Shown piece after piece: positions 20,015 to 27,813 of a stretch of 38,305 nucleotides of DNA. The translations under genes and the position numbers were made by a program. The stretch comes from a virus. The stretch lies in the IMG/VR virus record IMGVR_UViG_3300031857_000536, positions 1 to 38,305 of that record. One strand, 5' to 3'. Below the pieces are notes generated by a model. That model had not been told where the DNA came from. It saw only the letters and a program-made list of their open reading frames with translations, and did no database searches. How positions within the stretch are numbered: the first letter of the stretch is position 1; each line of letters opens with the position of its first letter.

Positions 20015-20042
20015 TTTGTATAAAAAAAAAGTATTATCTTTG
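20015..20042 (+). promoter_or_regulatory. promoter of smpB, likely giving a near-leaderless mRNA
   Basis: TATCTTTG at 20035-20042 ends only four bases before the ATG at 20047; TTTG at 20015-20018 is a candidate -33 with a short spacer. Transcription should start at or close to the start codon. Confidence 0.65.
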
Positions 20043-20046
20043 TCGT

Positions 20047-20484
20047 ATGAAAAAATCAGTTAGTATAGTCAATAAGAAAGCCAAGTTTGAGTACGAGTTT
20101 CTCCAAACGGAAACTTGTGGAATCCAACTAGTAGGTTCAGAAGTTAAGTCAATCAGAGGTGGTAAGGCATCCATCTCTGAGGGTTATTGTTATTTTAATA
20201 ATGGGGAGTTATTTGTTAAGGGGATGAACATCTCAGATTATGGGTTTGGTTCTTCTCACGATACAACCCGGGACAGAAAACTTTTACTTAAACGAAAAGA
20301 GTTAAACAACTTGGAGAATCAACTCACCAATGGTTTAACCATCATTCCATACCGATTATTCCTGAACGATAAAGGATTAATTAAAATGGAGATTGCGTTG
20401 GCTCGTGGTAAAAAACTCTACGATAAGAGAGAGACGATTAAAAACCGGGACATTGACCGGGATATGAAAAGAGACTTGAAATAG
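20047..20484 (+). CDS. smpB: SmpB, tmRNA-binding protein
   Basis: A full-length, 145-residue SmpB. Recognised by SIVNKKAKFEYEF at the start, GIQLVGSEVKSIR(G)GKAS, LLLKRKEL in the middle, IALARGKKLYDKRETIKNRD and a basic C-terminal tail (DRDMKRDLK) that enters the empty mRNA channel. SmpB delivers tmRNA to stalled ribosomes and takes the place of the anticodon arm. All blocks are intact, so it should be active. The start codon is fixed by the family pattern. It lies 1.1 kb from a minus-strand tmRNA gene. Phage-encoded SmpB is unusual; with tmRNA it forms a complete trans-translation pair. Confidence 0.96.
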   Translation: MKKSVSIVNKKAKFEYEFLQTETCGIQLVGSEVKSIRGGKASISEGYCYFNNGELFVKGMNISDYGFGSSHDTTRDRKLLLKRKELNNLENQLTNGLTIIPYRLFLNDKGLIKMEIALARGKKLYDKRETIKNRDIDRDMKRDLK

Positions 20485-20494
20485 TCTCTTTTTT
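20468..20494 (+). terminator. intrinsic terminator after smpB
   Basis: AGAGACT-TGAAAT-AGTCTCT then T tract; the stem begins inside the smpB stop region. Confidence 0.85.
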
Positions 20495-20499
20495 TATTA

Positions 20500-20507
20500 T
20501 ATTTATA
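20500..20507 (+). promoter_or_regulatory. TATTTATA box, putative phage promoter
   Basis: Follows the smpB terminator, 37 bases before the next start codon. Confidence 0.4.
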
Positions 20508-20544
20508 CCATCAGTTCAAATAAACAAATTAAAAAACAGAAATT

Positions 20545-20904
20545 ATGGTAGATTTAACATCGTTCATTATGGGTATAGGTTTGGTTCTCGGGGTACTGGG
20601 AGTTGGGGTTGTGGTTATGATGTACATTCAGATTAAAAGATTAAAAAATAAATGTGCTCAATTGGAGCAAGGTCAGGGACATATCTATAACAATATAAAT
20701 AGACTAGACGAATCTTTACATCGTCGTATAGATGGTGAGATTAAAAGAACAGACGAATTGTATGCTGAGACCAATAGATATATAAATGCTAGAGCTGAGG
20801 ATACACACAAAGGTCTTGAAGAGGTATACAGAAATATGGATTCAAGATTAGATAAATTAACAAATAAATTAAATCCGGCAAAAAAGGATTTATTAAAAGA
20901 TTAA
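20545..20904 (+). CDS. single-span membrane protein with coiled coil
   Basis: A 119-residue protein. One N-terminal membrane helix (about residues 6-28, rich in Gly, Val and Leu) is followed by a basic stop (KRLKNK) and a long amphipathic coiled coil to about residue 105. This is a spanin- or Rz-like outline, and also that of many phage membrane anchors. Transcribed after the smpB terminator, possibly from a TATTTATA box, and closed by its own terminator. No lipobox partner is adjacent, so a spanin role is only a suggestion. Confidence 0.6.
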   Translation: MVDLTSFIMGIGLVLGVLGVGVVVMMYIQIKRLKNKCAQLEQGQGHIYNNINRLDESLHRRIDGEIKRTDELYAETNRYINARAEDTHKGLEEVYRNMDSRLDKLTNKLNPAKKDLLKD

Positions 20905-20927
20905 AAAATAAAAATTGAACTGATAAC

Positions 20928-20951
20928 AAACCACCTCCGGGTGGTTTTTTT
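20928..20951 (+). terminator. intrinsic terminator
   Basis: AAACCACC-TCC-GGGTGGTTT followed by T. Confidence 0.88.
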
Positions 20952-20985
20952 ATTCACCTCCACTGACTTTTTCCCATCTCCACAC

Positions 20986-20993
20986 TATTTATA
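20986..20993 (+). promoter_or_regulatory. TATTTATA box, putative phage promoter
   Basis: Ends 13 bases before the HNH start codon at 21007. Confidence 0.5.
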
Positions 20994-21006
20994 TATAAAT
21001 GAAATT

Positions 21007-21549
21007 ATGAGTAAGAACAAATCAAAAAGAAAAATGGGTGAATGTACCTGTGATAATTGCGGGATTAAATTTGAAAAACCATTAACCGAGTTAGTTAGAA
21101 ATAAAAAATTAAATAGAAAAAATTTTTGTAGTAGAACCTGTGTGGGTAAGAATAATACAAAAAATTTTGGGGATAAAAGAAATGATTATGATATATCCCA
21201 ACATTCAGGTAATTCTAGAGATGGGTTTACGGGATTACGGGCTCTTTTACGTAGAATTAAGAGTAAATATCATAGTTATGATGTTGATTTGAATTATTTG
21301 AAAGAAGTGTGGGATGAACAAAATATATGTATATATACGGGAGTTAAATTACAATTACCAAAATGGAAAGGTATAAATAATCCTTTATATACGGCATCGA
21401 TAGATAGGATAGATTCTGAGAAAGGTTATGTGAAAGGTAATATTCAATTTATATCTATCACATCAAATCACGCAAAAAATTCGATGTCTCACGAACAAAT
21501 GATAGAGTTTTGTGAATTAATAGTTGAAAACAAAAAACCCATCGTATGA
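21007..21549 (+). CDS. HNH-type homing nuclease-like protein next to ssrA
   Basis: A 180-residue protein. It has an N-terminal zinc knuckle pair (CTCDNCG and CSRTC), a Lys-rich linker and a C-terminal nuclease block TASIDRIDSEKGYVKGNIQF followed by NHAKNSMS, as in phage HNH proteins that use a D-x-I-D core where others have DH. The start at 21007 is used because the longer frame begins inside the preceding terminator. Its stop codon lies in a hairpin shared with the tmRNA 3' end, 14 bases away. Position beside a tmRNA gene fits a nuclease that invades RNA genes. Stop codon is TGA. Confidence 0.78.
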   Translation: MSKNKSKRKMGECTCDNCGIKFEKPLTELVRNKKLNRKNFCSRTCVGKNNTKNFGDKRNDYDISQHSGNSRDGFTGLRALLRRIKSKYHSYDVDLNYLKEVWDEQNICIYTGVKLQLPKWKGINNPLYTASIDRIDSEKGYVKGNIQFISITSNHAKNSMSHEQMIEFCELIVENKKPIV

Positions 21550-21559
21550 TGGGTTTTTC
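21532..21559. terminator. bidirectional terminator between HNH gene and ssrA
   Basis: AAACCCATC-GTAT-GATGGGTTT flanked by A and T tracts, working for the HNH gene (+) and the tmRNA gene (-). Confidence 0.9.
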
Positions 21560-21562
21560 TTT

Positions 21563-21950
21563 TGGTGGAGATGTCGGCTTCGAAGCCGAGTGCTGCTCAC
21601 GCTAAAAATTCAAGACTACACGTTTATTCAATTTTTCTAAACTGACAAAATTCACAATTCCCTTATTTTAGAGTGGTTCGGTTTACTGAGAACTAATCCT
21701 CCACTTGTACCTTTTCGGATAGGTACCACACCTTAAAGAGTTTCTGTTCCTAGGCTTAATACTCACCGGCCCGAATGTGTGTTTGCTTACGCTACGTTCA
21801 CAAGCTCATCTTGACGTACAAGACCTACTAGAGCCATTTTGTTTAAAATGTTGCCATTTATAATTTGTTACTCATAGATTTAAGTGATAGAGAACATCTC
21901 ACTACGTGCCTCAAATAGGTAGATATGCCAGTCGATACCATTTCATCCCC
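21563..21950 (-). ncRNA. ssrA: tmRNA (transfer-messenger RNA)
   Basis: A 388-nt tmRNA on the minus strand. The 5' end GGGGATG pairs with CATCTCC before an encoded ACCA end. The acceptor has a G3-T70 wobble, the alanine identity mark. The D-like region GGTATCGACTGG matches tmRNA, where TCGAC is typical. The T arm is TCGGC-TTCGAA-GCCGA with a loop one base short. After a CTCTAGTA resume signal (E. coli has CTCTTAGTC) comes a tag frame of 12 codons at 21787-21825, ending in TAA. With SmpB it rescues stalled ribosomes. The promoter is a perfect host-type one, and the 3' end reaches the bidirectional terminator. Confidence 0.93.
21787..21825 (-). CDS. tmRNA proteolysis tag frame (GLVRQDELVNVA)
   Basis: Twelve codons GGT to GCG then TAA. 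Translation would resume at GGT after the Ala from tmRNA, adding A-GLVRQDELVNVA. Bacterial tags nearly always end ALAA or similar; this one ends VNVA. The choice of resume codon rests on the TAGTA before it, matching TAGTC in E. coli. An upstream in-frame GCT would give three more residues. Confidence 0.68.
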   Translation of the reverse strand, partial: GLVRQDELVNVA

Positions 21951-21964
21951 ATATTTTGATACCA

Positions 21965-21995
21965 CAAAGATAATACATTTTTGGATAAATCCAAA
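21965..21995 (-). promoter_or_regulatory. Bacteroidetes-type promoter of ssrA
   Basis: On the minus strand, TTTG (21992-21995) and TATCTTTG (21965-21972) with spacer 19, ending 14 bases before the tmRNA 5' end. Confidence 0.88.
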
Positions 21996-22027
21996 TAAAA
22001 TTATATTTATTATTAAAATAAATATCA

Positions 22028-23392
22028 ATGCCGGATACAAAGAGCTTTCACGGAATGAAAAACATATTATTAGACAATGACGATTGGTTGGTTGTAGACC
22101 CATTGGACTACGACGCCTTTGTGTATTACGCACCGGAAAACTATAAATCTGAGTGGAGTAAGTATAGAGAAGGTGATACTTATTTTGTCATAGATAAAAA
22201 TAAGGAACCAATTCAAACATATGTTATCCATAAAACTCAAGATAATAAAATAGAATATTATGGTAATGAAGCTCAAAGACATAGAGAATTAAGTAGACGT
22301 GAATTTGAATCAGATTTACCTGATGAGATTAAATCGGTTGTTGATGAAATTGTAGGACAATCGGATATATACAAATTATTATTGGCAATTAAAAACGGTG
22401 AAAAAGTAACTACTAATCAAATGGAGAGGTCGGATGACCTTATTTCGGGATTCAGATATAACGAAAATAGTCCAATAAAAAGTATGGTTAAAATTGGATT
22501 TGACGATATGGAGGATTATTTGAAATTATTTGAGTTAAATGAATACGATATTGATTTAGCTAACTCAGTATATTCTTATTACAATAGTTTTAGCTTCGTT
22601 GATTATGACTACGGATATAATGAATGGAATGAGGGATATTTAATATATTCTTTCTCAAATGAAAATCTTAATAAGTTTAAACAAATCGTTAGACTTGTTC
22701 TACCAAGTGCAGCTAATTTAGTTGATGAAAGTGAAAAAGAAAAAGCTTGTCAAAGAGTTGAGGATATGTTCTCTCGTGAAATTGATAACATAATTAGTGA
22801 TTGGGTTGACGAACAGAATGAATGTAGAACTAGAGGAGCTAAAGAATGGATTGAGGGTGATGTTTGTAATTATTTCAATAAATTTGGTGTTATTACACAA
22901 GATTGTTTTTATAATTATTATACAACGGTAGGTATATTATTATCATTATATAATACGGTCAATGATAAAACATTAGGTTTAATGGAGGTTTTAAAAGACC
23001 TTGGACATAGAGCCATTTATGTTGGTGGTTGGGATGAAAATAGATGGGATATTGATTGTAACGATTTTGATGATGAATCGTATAACAGAACTGTCGAAGA
23101 CCAATTAGATAAAATATTAGAAAAAATGGAGGATTCCGATGATTTTGTCGATGTTAACAAATACTCTGAGATATTTGATAGAATTTCTAAAAATTATAAT
23201 CTTAACCATAAGTATAAAACTAAAACAGGTAGAGAATTTTTTATTAGAAACATTGACCCAGCAACCAACAAAATAATTGTTCAGGTGAATAAAAAAGAAG
23301 GTGGGTTAGAAGATAGAAGTTATACTGAAGAAGAATTTAATAATTTTTTAGTTTCACCTGAATTATTTGAAGGATTTATTAGAATAAATTAA
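22028..23392 (+). CDS. large hypothetical protein (454 aa)
   Basis: A 454-residue acidic protein that I do not recognise. The N-terminal ~90 residues (NDDWLVVDPLDYDAFVYYAP, then YREGDTYFVIDKNKEPIQTY) look like a small beta-rich domain. The middle is helical with many Tyr and Asp (YYNSFSFVDYDYGYNEWNEG) and three or four scattered Cys. The end holds another beta-rich segment (KTKTGREFFIRNIDPATNK). No membrane span. An AT-rich box TATTTATT at about 22004 precedes it. It may be virion-packaged, but there is no proof. Confidence 0.62.
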   Translation: MPDTKSFHGMKNILLDNDDWLVVDPLDYDAFVYYAPENYKSEWSKYREGDTYFVIDKNKEPIQTYVIHKTQDNKIEYYGNEAQRHRELSRREFESDLPDEIKSVVDEIVGQSDIYKLLLAIKNGEKVTTNQMERSDDLISGFRYNENSPIKSMVKIGFDDMEDYLKLFELNEYDIDLANSVYSYYNSFSFVDYDYGYNEWNEGYLIYSFSNENLNKFKQIVRLVLPSAANLVDESEKEKACQRVEDMFSREIDNIISDWVDEQNECRTRGAKEWIEGDVCNYFNKFGVITQDCFYNYYTTVGILLSLYNTVNDKTLGLMEVLKDLGHRAIYVGGWDENRWDIDCNDFDDESYNRTVEDQLDKILEKMEDSDDFVDVNKYSEIFDRISKNYNLNHKYKTKTGREFFIRNIDPATNKIIVQVNKKEGGLEDRSYTEEEFNNFLVSPELFEGFIRIN

Positions 23393-23414
23393 TTTTTATT
23401 CCTATATTTGCTGA

Positions 23415-24236
23415 ATGGAAAGAGATTATCAATTATTAAAAGACGTTTTGTCGGTTCCGACTAAAACATATCAAGAAGACCTTATGGTAGAATTTCTAAT
23501 CAATTGGTTAGAAGAAAATGGGATTCCCTTCAATGTGGATGAACATAACAACATTTATGCAATAAAACAAACAGATGAGTTTGTGGATTATTTTCCTTGC
23601 GTGATTGCTCATACGGATACTGTTCATAGTATTGACTCAATTAATATTCGTGAGGAATCATTACAAAATGAACAATATTTACTTAAACCATCGTTAAAAG
23701 CGTATAATGATTTTGATGAACCAACCGGTATTGGTGGTGATGATAAATGTGGTGTTTATGCGTGTTTGGAATTATTAAAAGAATTGCCAAATCTTAAAGC
23801 TGCGTTCTTTGTTTCAGAAGAAACCGGATGTCACGGGTCCAAAAAAGCTGACCCAAATTTCTTTATGAATGTTGGATATGGAATTCAGTTTGATGCTCCG
23901 GGTAACAGAATGGTTACAGAAGTTTGTATGGGAACGAGATTATTTGAAAGAGATAGTGAGTTCTTTGAAACTTGTAATAATGTATTAAGTGAGAGTTTTA
24001 ATGGGCAACAAGAATACTTCTCAAACCCATATACGGATGTTTACGCATTGAAGAACAAGTTTGACTTTGCCTGTATCAATTTTTCGATAGGTTATTACAA
24101 CTATCACACAAGAAATGAGTATGTTGTTGTTGAGGATGTTTATAATGGTATAGAGACCGGTAAAAAGATGATTGAGAAACTTGGTAATAAAAAATACCAA
24201 TATGTTACAGAATCAAAATACTATAAATTATTTTAA
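23415..24236 (+). CDS. M20-family-like metallopeptidase
   Basis: A 273-residue zinc peptidase of the M20/PepT type. The metal set is visible: His66 and Asp68 in AHTDTVH, Asp109 in GIGGDDKCGV, Glu135/136 in SEETGC, Asp160 in QFDAPG, and a late His in YYNYHTRNEYV. It is shorter than cellular PepT (about 400), because the dimerisation lid domain is reduced or missing. It would cleave short peptides or deacylate small amides. A phage could use it to recycle peptides released by tmRNA-tag proteolysis or wall breakdown; that is inference. ATG 23415 follows a TATATTTG box by 4 bases, so it may be near-leaderless. Confidence 0.82.
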   Translation: MERDYQLLKDVLSVPTKTYQEDLMVEFLINWLEENGIPFNVDEHNNIYAIKQTDEFVDYFPCVIAHTDTVHSIDSINIREESLQNEQYLLKPSLKAYNDFDEPTGIGGDDKCGVYACLELLKELPNLKAAFFVSEETGCHGSKKADPNFFMNVGYGIQFDAPGNRMVTEVCMGTRLFERDSEFFETCNNVLSESFNGQQEYFSNPYTDVYALKNKFDFACINFSIGYYNYHTRNEYVVVEDVYNGIETGKKMIEKLGNKKYQYVTESKYYKLF

Positions 24237-24239
24237 TTA

Positions 24240-24275
24240 AAAACCCCTCCTGAAAAGAAGGGGTTATTTTTTTAC
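24240..24275. terminator. bidirectional terminator
   Basis: AACCCCTCCT...AAGAAGGGGTT with A and T tracts on either side; separates the peptidase (+) and the Clp gene (-). Confidence 0.85.
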
Positions 24276-24289
24276 ATTAAAAAAGAGGA

Positions 24290-26332
24290 CTATTTGTCCT
24301 CTTTCTTTTTTCTCGTTTTCTTAACAACTTCTTGGAACTTAACTTCCTTATCAACCGATACAAGAGAGTATGGTGTGTTTTCCACCACGTTTCCTTTAAT
24401 AATCTCCTCAGATACAAAATCCTCAAGTTTATCTTGTATTGCTCGTTTAATCGGTCTTGCTCCGTAAGTCTCATCAAAACCAACTTCAGATATTAACTCT
24501 AAAATTGATTCATCAAATGTGATGTTATAATTTAACCCAACAAGTCTGTTTGATAATTTATCCAACTCTAACTTTACAATTTTCTTAACATCCTCTTTTC
24601 CTAAAGAATTAAAAATAACAACCTCATCAATTCTATTTAAGAATTCCGGAGTGAAGAATTTTTTAAGTTCTTTTTTAAGAGTTTCACGTTTGTATTCCTC
24701 TTCGGCATAAGAACTATTACCTGTTTTAAATCCAACACCTGAACCAAAATCCTGTAATTTTTTAACTCCCACGTTTGATGTCATAATGATGACACAATTT
24801 TTGAAGTTAATCTTTCTCCCCATACCATCGGTAAGGTGACCATCGTCTAATACTTGAAGAAGAGTTCCAAAAATATCTTTATTGGCTTTCTCAATCTCAT
24901 CAAATAGAATTACAGAATAAGGTTTGTTTTTCACTTGTTCGGTTAATTGACCACCTTCATCGTATCCAACGTATCCCGGAGGTGCTCCAATTAATCTTGA
25001 AATGGTGTGTTTTTCTTGGTATTCTGACATATCCACACGAATCATATTATCTTCGCTACCGAATATTTGTTTGGCTAGTTGTTTTGCCAAGTATGTTTTA
25101 CCCACACCTGTTGAACCAAGAAAGATGAATGAACCTATTGGTTTGTTTGGGTCTTTGATTCCGACTCTATTTCTACGGATTGATTTAACAATTTTTGAAA
25201 CGGCTTCGGATTGTCCAATAACTTTATCGGATAGGTTTGTTTCCATTTCAGATAGAGTTTTGGTTTCATCGGCATTTAATTTTGTAACCGGGATTTTAGT
25301 CATATTGGAAACCACTTCATACACCAAATCTAATGTGATTTCTTTTTTATTAATTAGGGATTCCTCTTCAAACTTTTTCTTTTCAGTTTCAAGTTTGGTT
25401 AAAATACGTTTTTCTTTGTCACGTAGATTTGCGGCTTCCTCATAACGTTGTTGTTTAACAACATCAACTTTTTCTTGTTTGATGTCGGACGCTTGTTGTT
25501 TAAGTTTCTCGATGGCATCAGGTAACTTAACTTCAACTTGACTTCTCGCCCCAACTTCATCTATAATATCGAATGCCTTGTCCGGGAACTCTCTATCGGT
25601 GATGTATCTGTCTGCTAAATCAACACATACTGATAATACCTCATCTGTATAAGTCACTTTATGATAATCCTCATATTTGTTTTTTACATTTTGAAGGATG
25701 ATTAAAGTTTCTGCTTTGGTTGCGGCATCGACAATAACTTTTTGAAAACGTCTTTCTAATGCTCCGTCTTTCTCAAAGTTTTTTCTATATTCATCTAATG
25801 TGGTTGCTCCAACACATTGGATTTCACCACGAGCAAGTGCCGGTTTAAAGATGTTTGATGCGTCCATTGAACCTGATGAATTTCCTGCTCCAACTATGGT
25901 ATGGATTTCATCGATGAATACGATGATGTTTGGTGCGTTCTGAAGTTCTTCGATAATAACTTTCATTCTTTCTTCAAATTGTCCACGATATTTGGTTCCG
26001 GCAACAATTGAGGTCATATCTAATGATACGATACGTTTGTCCATTAAGTTTCTTGGACATTCCCCATTATAAATCATAATGGCAAGACCTTCAACGATTG
26101 CGGTTTTACCACAACCAGGTTCTCCGATGATTATTGGGTTATTTTTCTTTCTTCGTGAAAGGATTTGGGCGATTCGAGTAATTTCTCTTTCTCTACCAAT
26201 TACCGGGTCAAGTTTTCCTTCTTCGGCTAATTTGATAAGGTCTCGACTAAAATTGTCTAATACGGGTGTTGATGAGTCAGATTTAACTCCTTTATTACCA
26301 CCATTATTTCCACCATCCATAGATTCTATCAT
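24290..26332 (-). CDS. ClpC-like AAA+ unfoldase lacking the N-terminal repeat domain
   Basis: A 680-residue protein with two AAA+ modules. Module 1 has Walker A GEPGCGKT (70-77) and Walker B VFIDE (138-142). A UVR-like motif QQRYEEAANLRDKEK (294-308) marks the ClpC middle domain. Module 2 has GSTGVGKT (406-413), ILFDE (475-479) and the sensor NRIDE near 566. VGF at 533-535 lies where ClpC/ClpA carry the LGF-type ClpP-docking loop. The usual N-terminal Clp_N repeats (~150 residues) are absent, replaced by a Gly/Asn-rich lead. It unfolds proteins, for ClpP degradation or on its own. No ClpP gene is seen, so host ClpP may be used. Confidence 0.93.
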   Translation of the reverse strand: MIESMDGGNNGGNKGVKSDSSTPVLDNFSRDLIKLAEEGKLDPVIGREREITRIAQILSRRKKNNPIIIGEPGCGKTAIVEGLAIMIYNGECPRNLMDKRIVSLDMTSIVAGTKYRGQFEERMKVIIEELQNAPNIIVFIDEIHTIVGAGNSSGSMDASNIFKPALARGEIQCVGATTLDEYRKNFEKDGALERRFQKVIVDAATKAETLIILQNVKNKYEDYHKVTYTDEVLSVCVDLADRYITDREFPDKAFDIIDEVGARSQVEVKLPDAIEKLKQQASDIKQEKVDVVKQQRYEEAANLRDKEKRILTKLETEKKKFEEESLINKKEITLDLVYEVVSNMTKIPVTKLNADETKTLSEMETNLSDKVIGQSEAVSKIVKSIRRNRVGIKDPNKPIGSFIFLGSTGVGKTYLAKQLAKQIFGSEDNMIRVDMSEYQEKHTISRLIGAPPGYVGYDEGGQLTEQVKNKPYSVILFDEIEKANKDIFGTLLQVLDDGHLTDGMGRKINFKNCVIIMTSNVGVKKLQDFGSGVGFKTGNSSYAEEEYKRETLKKELKKFFTPEFLNRIDEVVIFNSLGKEDVKKIVKLELDKLSNRLVGLNYNITFDESILELISEVGFDETYGARPIKRAIQDKLEDFVSEEIIKGNVVENTPYSLVSVDKEVKFQEVVKKTRKKKEDK

Positions 26333-26388
26333 AATTAATTGTTTTATTTAAGTATAAGGATTATTTTCATTTTTTCAAATGATTGGGA

Positions 26389-26419
26389 CAAAAGTAATGT
26401 AAAAATTTGAATGGACAAA
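26389..26419 (-). promoter_or_regulatory. promoter of the Clp gene (minus strand)
   Basis: On the minus strand, TTTG (26416-26419) and TACTTTTG (26389-26396, matching TAnnTTTG) with spacer 19. Confidence 0.72.
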
Positions 26420-26433
26420 ACAATTTTCAAATA

Positions 26434-26441
26434 TATTTATA
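26434..26441 (+). promoter_or_regulatory. TATTTATA box, putative phage promoter
   Basis: Only three bases before the ATG at 26445, divergent from the Clp promoter. Confidence 0.4.
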
Positions 26442-26444
26442 ATA

Positions 26445-26777
26445 ATGGAACGAAAAAAAGCATATCAAAAATATGTGGATAGATTAAATGCTGATAGAGA
26501 ACTACAGGATACTTATCGTGCTTTACGTCACGCATTTAATAGAGAAGGTTGGACAGAAGAAGATTTGGTTAGTCCCCCATATTATCCAAAAGATATTATG
26601 AGAAATTTTCAAGAATTCTCCGGATTAAGAGATAAATTATATCACGAACTAAAAACTTACTTTGATATTATTGACCATAATGAGTTTAGCGATTATATTG
26701 GTAATAGATTAAAATTAATAGATTTAGAAATACCTTTAGAAAATGGCGGTAAAGAAAGAAACAATAGACGGGACTAA
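26445..26777 (+). CDS. hypothetical protein (110 aa)
   Basis: A 110-residue helical, charged protein (MERKKAYQKYVDRLNADREL...), Tyr and Asp rich, with no recognised motif. It starts a long plus-strand run that leads into the head genes. Its last 35 bases overlap the KTSC gene, which supports co-translation. It may be a small structural or assembly factor. Confidence 0.6.
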   Translation: MERKKAYQKYVDRLNADRELQDTYRALRHAFNREGWTEEDLVSPPYYPKDIMRNFQEFSGLRDKLYHELKTYFDIIDHNEFSDYIGNRLKLIDLEIPLENGGKERNNRRD

Positions 26778-26985
26778 AATCATCAACGAGATTGAGTCAA
26801 CGAATATCGTAAGAACTGAATACGATACAGAAACTAAAAAATTAGTTACAGAATTTAAGAATGGTACAAGATATGTATATGATGATGTACCACATAATGT
26901 CTACACTAAATTCAGAATGGCTGAATCACAGGGTAAATTCTTCACAACAGACATTTCAAAAAAATTCAAATATAAAAAACTTTAA
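26743..26985 (+). CDS. KTSC-domain protein
   Basis: An 80-residue protein matching the KTSC domain: a central hairpin TEYDTETKKLVTEFKNGTRY followed by YDDVPHNVYTKFRMAESQGK, where YxVP and the A-S-x-G-x-F turn are typical. KTSC domains occur in phages and in proteins linked to RNA or tRNA metabolism and to lysyl-tRNA synthetase, from which the name derives. Function is not established. It overlaps the upstream gene by 35 bases in a different frame. Confidence 0.75.
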   Translation: MAVKKETIDGTKIINEIESTNIVRTEYDTETKKLVTEFKNGTRYVYDDVPHNVYTKFRMAESQGKFFTTDISKKFKYKKL

Positions 26986-27015
26986 CAATTATACATTTTT
27001 AAGTATTTATTGTTA

Positions 27016-27750
27016 ATGAGTAATTTAGCTAGTATATTATCAAGTTTTCATTTACAAGATGAATTAAATCCTAAGATTTGGGAATCATCAGATAAAATGT
27101 CCTCTAAAGTTAGGGAACGTTTATTAGACATCGCTTATGAGTTTATTGAATTCTTAGGTGTTGATGTTATTATATCCGACGTGGTTATGATGGGTTCGTT
27201 AGCAAATTATAATTGGTCACGATTTTCCGATGTTGATTTACACCTAATTGCCGACTTTGAACAATTTTCAGAAAAAGAACTTCCCCTATATGAAGAACTC
27301 TTCAAATTAAAAAAGACTTTATTTAACGACAAACACGACATCAAAATCTATGGTTATGATGTTGAATTATATGTGCAAGATGATGTTAAAGCGTTTAGTA
27401 GTGGGGAGTATTCAGTATTATTTGATGAGTGGAAAAACAAACCTAAAAAAGATAATACAGAAATAGATACTGATTTAATTAAGAAAAAATCAGAACAATG
27501 GATGAGTCAAATTGATACCATTATTGAAAACGCAAAAGATGAACCATTAGAAGTTGCAATTAAATTAATCGACAAATATAAAGACAAAATAAAAAAATAC
27601 AGAACTGCCGGTCTTGAAAAAGGTGGTGAAATGTCGGATGAAAATCTAGTGTTTAAGGTTTTACGACGAAACGGGTATATTCAAAAACTTTTCGACTTCA
27701 AAAATGAATTTATGGATAAATCCCTTTCATTAAAAGAAACTATTAAGTAA
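27016..27750 (+). CDS. nucleotidyltransferase-fold protein
   Basis: A 244-residue protein. MMGSLANYNWSRFSDVDLHLI is the nucleotidyltransferase motif (GS...SDxDL), with a likely third acid further on (DVELYVQDD near residue 119-124). Such enzymes move a nucleotide onto RNA, protein or small molecules. The C-terminal half is helical. ATG 27016 is preferred over the upstream TTG (27010). It stands at the entrance of the head gene cluster, where related phages often carry this protein. Target unknown; it could AMPylate a host protein or modify tRNA ends. Confidence 0.76.
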   Translation: MSNLASILSSFHLQDELNPKIWESSDKMSSKVRERLLDIAYEFIEFLGVDVIISDVVMMGSLANYNWSRFSDVDLHLIADFEQFSEKELPLYEELFKLKKTLFNDKHDIKIYGYDVELYVQDDVKAFSSGEYSVLFDEWKNKPKKDNTEIDTDLIKKKSEQWMSQIDTIIENAKDEPLEVAIKLIDKYKDKIKKYRTAGLEKGGEMSDENLVFKVLRRNGYIQKLFDFKNEFMDKSLSLKETIK

Positions 27751-27775
27751 AACACGACATTTTTAATTCCGAGTA

Positions 27776-27783
27776 TATTTATA
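27776..27783 (+). promoter_or_regulatory. TATTTATA box, putative phage promoter
   Basis: Thirty bases before the ATG at 27814, in an otherwise empty gap. Confidence 0.42.
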
Positions 27784-27813
27784 TATAAAAATAATTTTCA
27801 AAAAAAAATCAAA

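Noticed and set aside
21858-22133. Minus-strand 91-residue ORF.
   Set aside because: It covers the tmRNA 5' half and its promoter and overlaps the start of the gene at 22028; the tmRNA explains the sequence better.
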